Source: Carnobacterium funditum DSM 5970
Lineage (GTDB): Bacteria; Bacillota; Bacilli; Lactobacillales; Carnobacteriaceae
DNA length: 64,000 nucleotides
Direction of reading: 5' to 3'
NCBI RefSeq assembly: GCF_000744185.1
Contig: NZ_JQLL01000001.1
Location: 186,001-250,000 of the forward strand
The notes beneath the pieces were generated by a model. The model did not search any database. It was not told where the DNA came from and saw only the letters and a program-made list of their open reading frames with translations. The position numbers and the translations under genes are program-made. This document shows positions 62,539-64,000 of the stretch, one piece after another (position 1 is the stretch's first letter; every line of letters begins with the position of its first letter).

Positions 62539-64000
62539 ATGATGAATAAATTAAAAAATATTATAGAAAATGAAGATTCTCATCAACCTTATACTGATAT
62601 CGAACTTGCTAAATTATTAAATACTTTTAGAGAAAATATAACAAATTTGAGAACTGAAGAAAATATTCCAGATTCGAGAACTCGACGAAAAGAATTATTA
62701 GAATTTGAAATTATTAGTGTTTTAACAGAACAACCAAAGATATCTGAAAGAAAATTAACCGAAAAACTAAATGCATGCGGTTTCAGTATCACAAGGTCTT
62801 CGGTAAGCAAATACCGAAAAGATGTGCAAAAGAAATTACTTGTTCCTGAAGTACTTAAACCCAAAGTAGAAGTTGATCCATTTGAAGGTCTGATTGGATC
62901 AAATGATAGTTTGAAAACACAAATTAATCAAGCCAAAGCATCTATTCTTTATCCTCCAAGGGGATTGCACACTCTTATTGTTGGACCATCTGGTTCCGGA
63001 AAAAGTTTTGTTGCACAAAAGATGTATGAATATAGTAAAACGACAAAAAATTTCAAAGATACTGTTCGTTTTGAAATATTTAACTGTGCAGATTATGCAG
63101 AAAACCCCCAGTTATTGCTTTCTCAACTTTTTGGATATGTAAAGGGTGCATTTACAGGAGCAATAGAAGATAAAAAAGGCCTTGTAGAAATATGTAATGG
63201 AGGGATTTTATTCTTAGATGAAATTCATCGTTTGCCACCCGAAGGACAAGAAATTCTATTTTACCTTTTAGATCAAAATTTATATAGAAGATTAGGAGAA
63301 ACCGAGTTAACAAGAAAAAGTAAGTTGCTTTTAATAGGAGCAACTACAGAAGATCCTTCAAAAACATTGTTACTAACTTTTAGAAGAAGAATTCCTATAA
63401 ACATAGAAATGCCTAGCTATCATGAAAGAACAATCAGTGAAAAATTTGATTTCATAAAAATGTTTTTTGAAAATGAAAGTAAACGTGTAAATAAATCATT
63501 TAAAATAAAAAGAGATGTAATAAAATCGCTTTTATCATATTCGTGTAAAGGAAACATAGGACAACTAAAAAGTGATATACAGGCAACATCTGCAAAAGGA
63601 TTTCTTCATGCCACAATAAATCAACAAAAAAAAATTAATATAAACTTTCAAGATTTACCCAAGCAGATAATTGAAGAAATAATTGAAAAAAATGATTTTA
63701 ATGAAGAGGTTTATTTATTTAGCCAAAAAGATTTGATTATTAATGAGAGTGACAGTAAAAAAAGCGAAGAAATGAAAGTAATCTCAACGCCTATACAAAC
63801 AGAGACAATTTATGATTTTATTGAAAATACTTATCAGACAATGAAATTGGAGAATTATAAGGAATCTAAAATTAGTTCAATTTTAAGCAAAAGAATTGAA
63901 GGAGAAATGCAACGTCTTTCCACAATGAACTACAAAGAAGAAATAGATTATGAAATTTTAAAAAACATCATCGGTTCTAGACTTTTAGAAACGACGAAAA
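62539..64000 (+). CDS. LevR-type sigma-54-dependent transcriptional activator (cut at window edge)
   Basis: The frame is open from ATG 62539 to the end of the window (at least 487 residues). An N-terminal winged-helix-like region (residues about 45-105) precedes an AAA+ domain with Walker A GPSGSGKS near residue 151, the sigma-54 contact motif GAFTGA in GYVKGAFTGA near 201, Walker B GGILFLDEIHRL near 220 and an R finger region. The remaining C-terminal part should hold PRD and EIIA-like domains as in LevR. Such proteins switch on sugar PTS operons, commonly mannose-type, with RpoN. AAAGGAGC lies 8 bases upstream. The target operon should be just right of the window. Confidence 0.9.
   Translation, partial: MMNKLKNIIENEDSHQPYTDIELAKLLNTFRENITNLRTEENIPDSRTRRKELLEFEIISVLTEQPKISERKLTEKLNACGFSITRSSVSKYRKDVQKKLLVPEVLKPKVEVDPFEGLIGSNDSLKTQINQAKASILYPPRGLHTLIVGPSGSGKSFVAQKMYEYSKTTKNFKDTVRFEIFNCADYAENPQLLLSQLFGYVKGAFTGAIEDKKGLVEICNGGILFLDEIHRLPPEGQEILFYLLDQNLYRRLGETELTRKSKLLLIGATTEDPSKTLLLTFRRRIPINIEMPSYHERTISEKFDFIKMFFENESKRVNKSFKIKRDVIKSLLSYSCKGNIGQLKSDIQATSAKGFLHATINQQKKININFQDLPKQIIEEIIEKNDFNEEVYLFSQKDLIINESDSKKSEEMKVISTPIQTETIYDFIENTYQTMKLENYKESKISSILSKRIEGEMQRLSTMNYKEEIDYEILKNIIGSRLLETTK

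Overview
The window looks like a chromosome segment of a low-GC Gram-positive of the order Lactobacillales, most like Carnobacterium or a close relative. This is inferred from the A+T-rich sequence, AGGAGG-type ribosome sites with frequent TTG starts, an arcABC arginine deiminase cluster, D-lactate dehydrogenase, PepC, and a LevR-type sigma-54 activator. No rRNA or tRNA gene was recognised, and species assignment is not proven.

Layout. (1) 1-8169 is accessory DNA. Two paralogous proteins, each with a NERD nuclease domain, a zinc ribbon and a possible helix-turn-helix, each follow a palindrome-rich tandem repeat array. The first array has three 307-bp copies (1-922). The second (5757-7092) has 104-bp units carrying a small palindrome exactly every 52 bp. 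Between them is a malic enzyme / Ldh2-type dehydrogenase operon with a cre-like operator. (2) 8260-15190 holds a sugar dehydrogenase-like lipoprotein, a long ComK-like protein divergent from a small sigma factor with DUF1659 and DUF2922 partners, a VanZ protein and PepC. (3) 15671-25576 is a complete type IV pilus operon: three atypical pilins, pilB, pilT, pilC, major pilin, prepilin peptidase, pilM, pilN and pilO. The ComK-like protein and sigma factor upstream may control it (inference). (4) 25690-39060 contains a 5'-nucleotidase, an ABC exporter, HAD phosphatase, a frameshifted LytS with intact LytR, an AI-2E family permease, a PTS IIC protein and D-lactate dehydrogenase.

(5) 39888-44242 is arginine catabolism: arcA, arcB, arcC and a Crp/Fnr-type regulator. 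(6) 44301-57444 is nitrogen/ureide catabolism: a PucR regulator, an esterase, and an operon with the three oxamate carbamoyltransferase-type subunits (FdrA/AllF, AllG, AllH), a second carbamate kinase, a permease and a cytosine-deaminase-like amidohydrolase. An Nramp-like transporter with altered metal motifs follows. Both the arc and the fdrA clusters should make carbamoyl phosphate and recover ATP with carbamate kinase. (7) 57706-64000 holds an IS30 element, a Cof-type phosphatase, a YeiH exporter with a divergent LysR regulator, and the first part of a sigma-54 activator cut by the window edge.

The strongest candidates for something undescribed are the NERD gene plus repeat array pairs, with their 52-bp helically phased palindromes, and the fdrA operon, whose amidohydrolase lacks the usual catalytic/metal aspartate.
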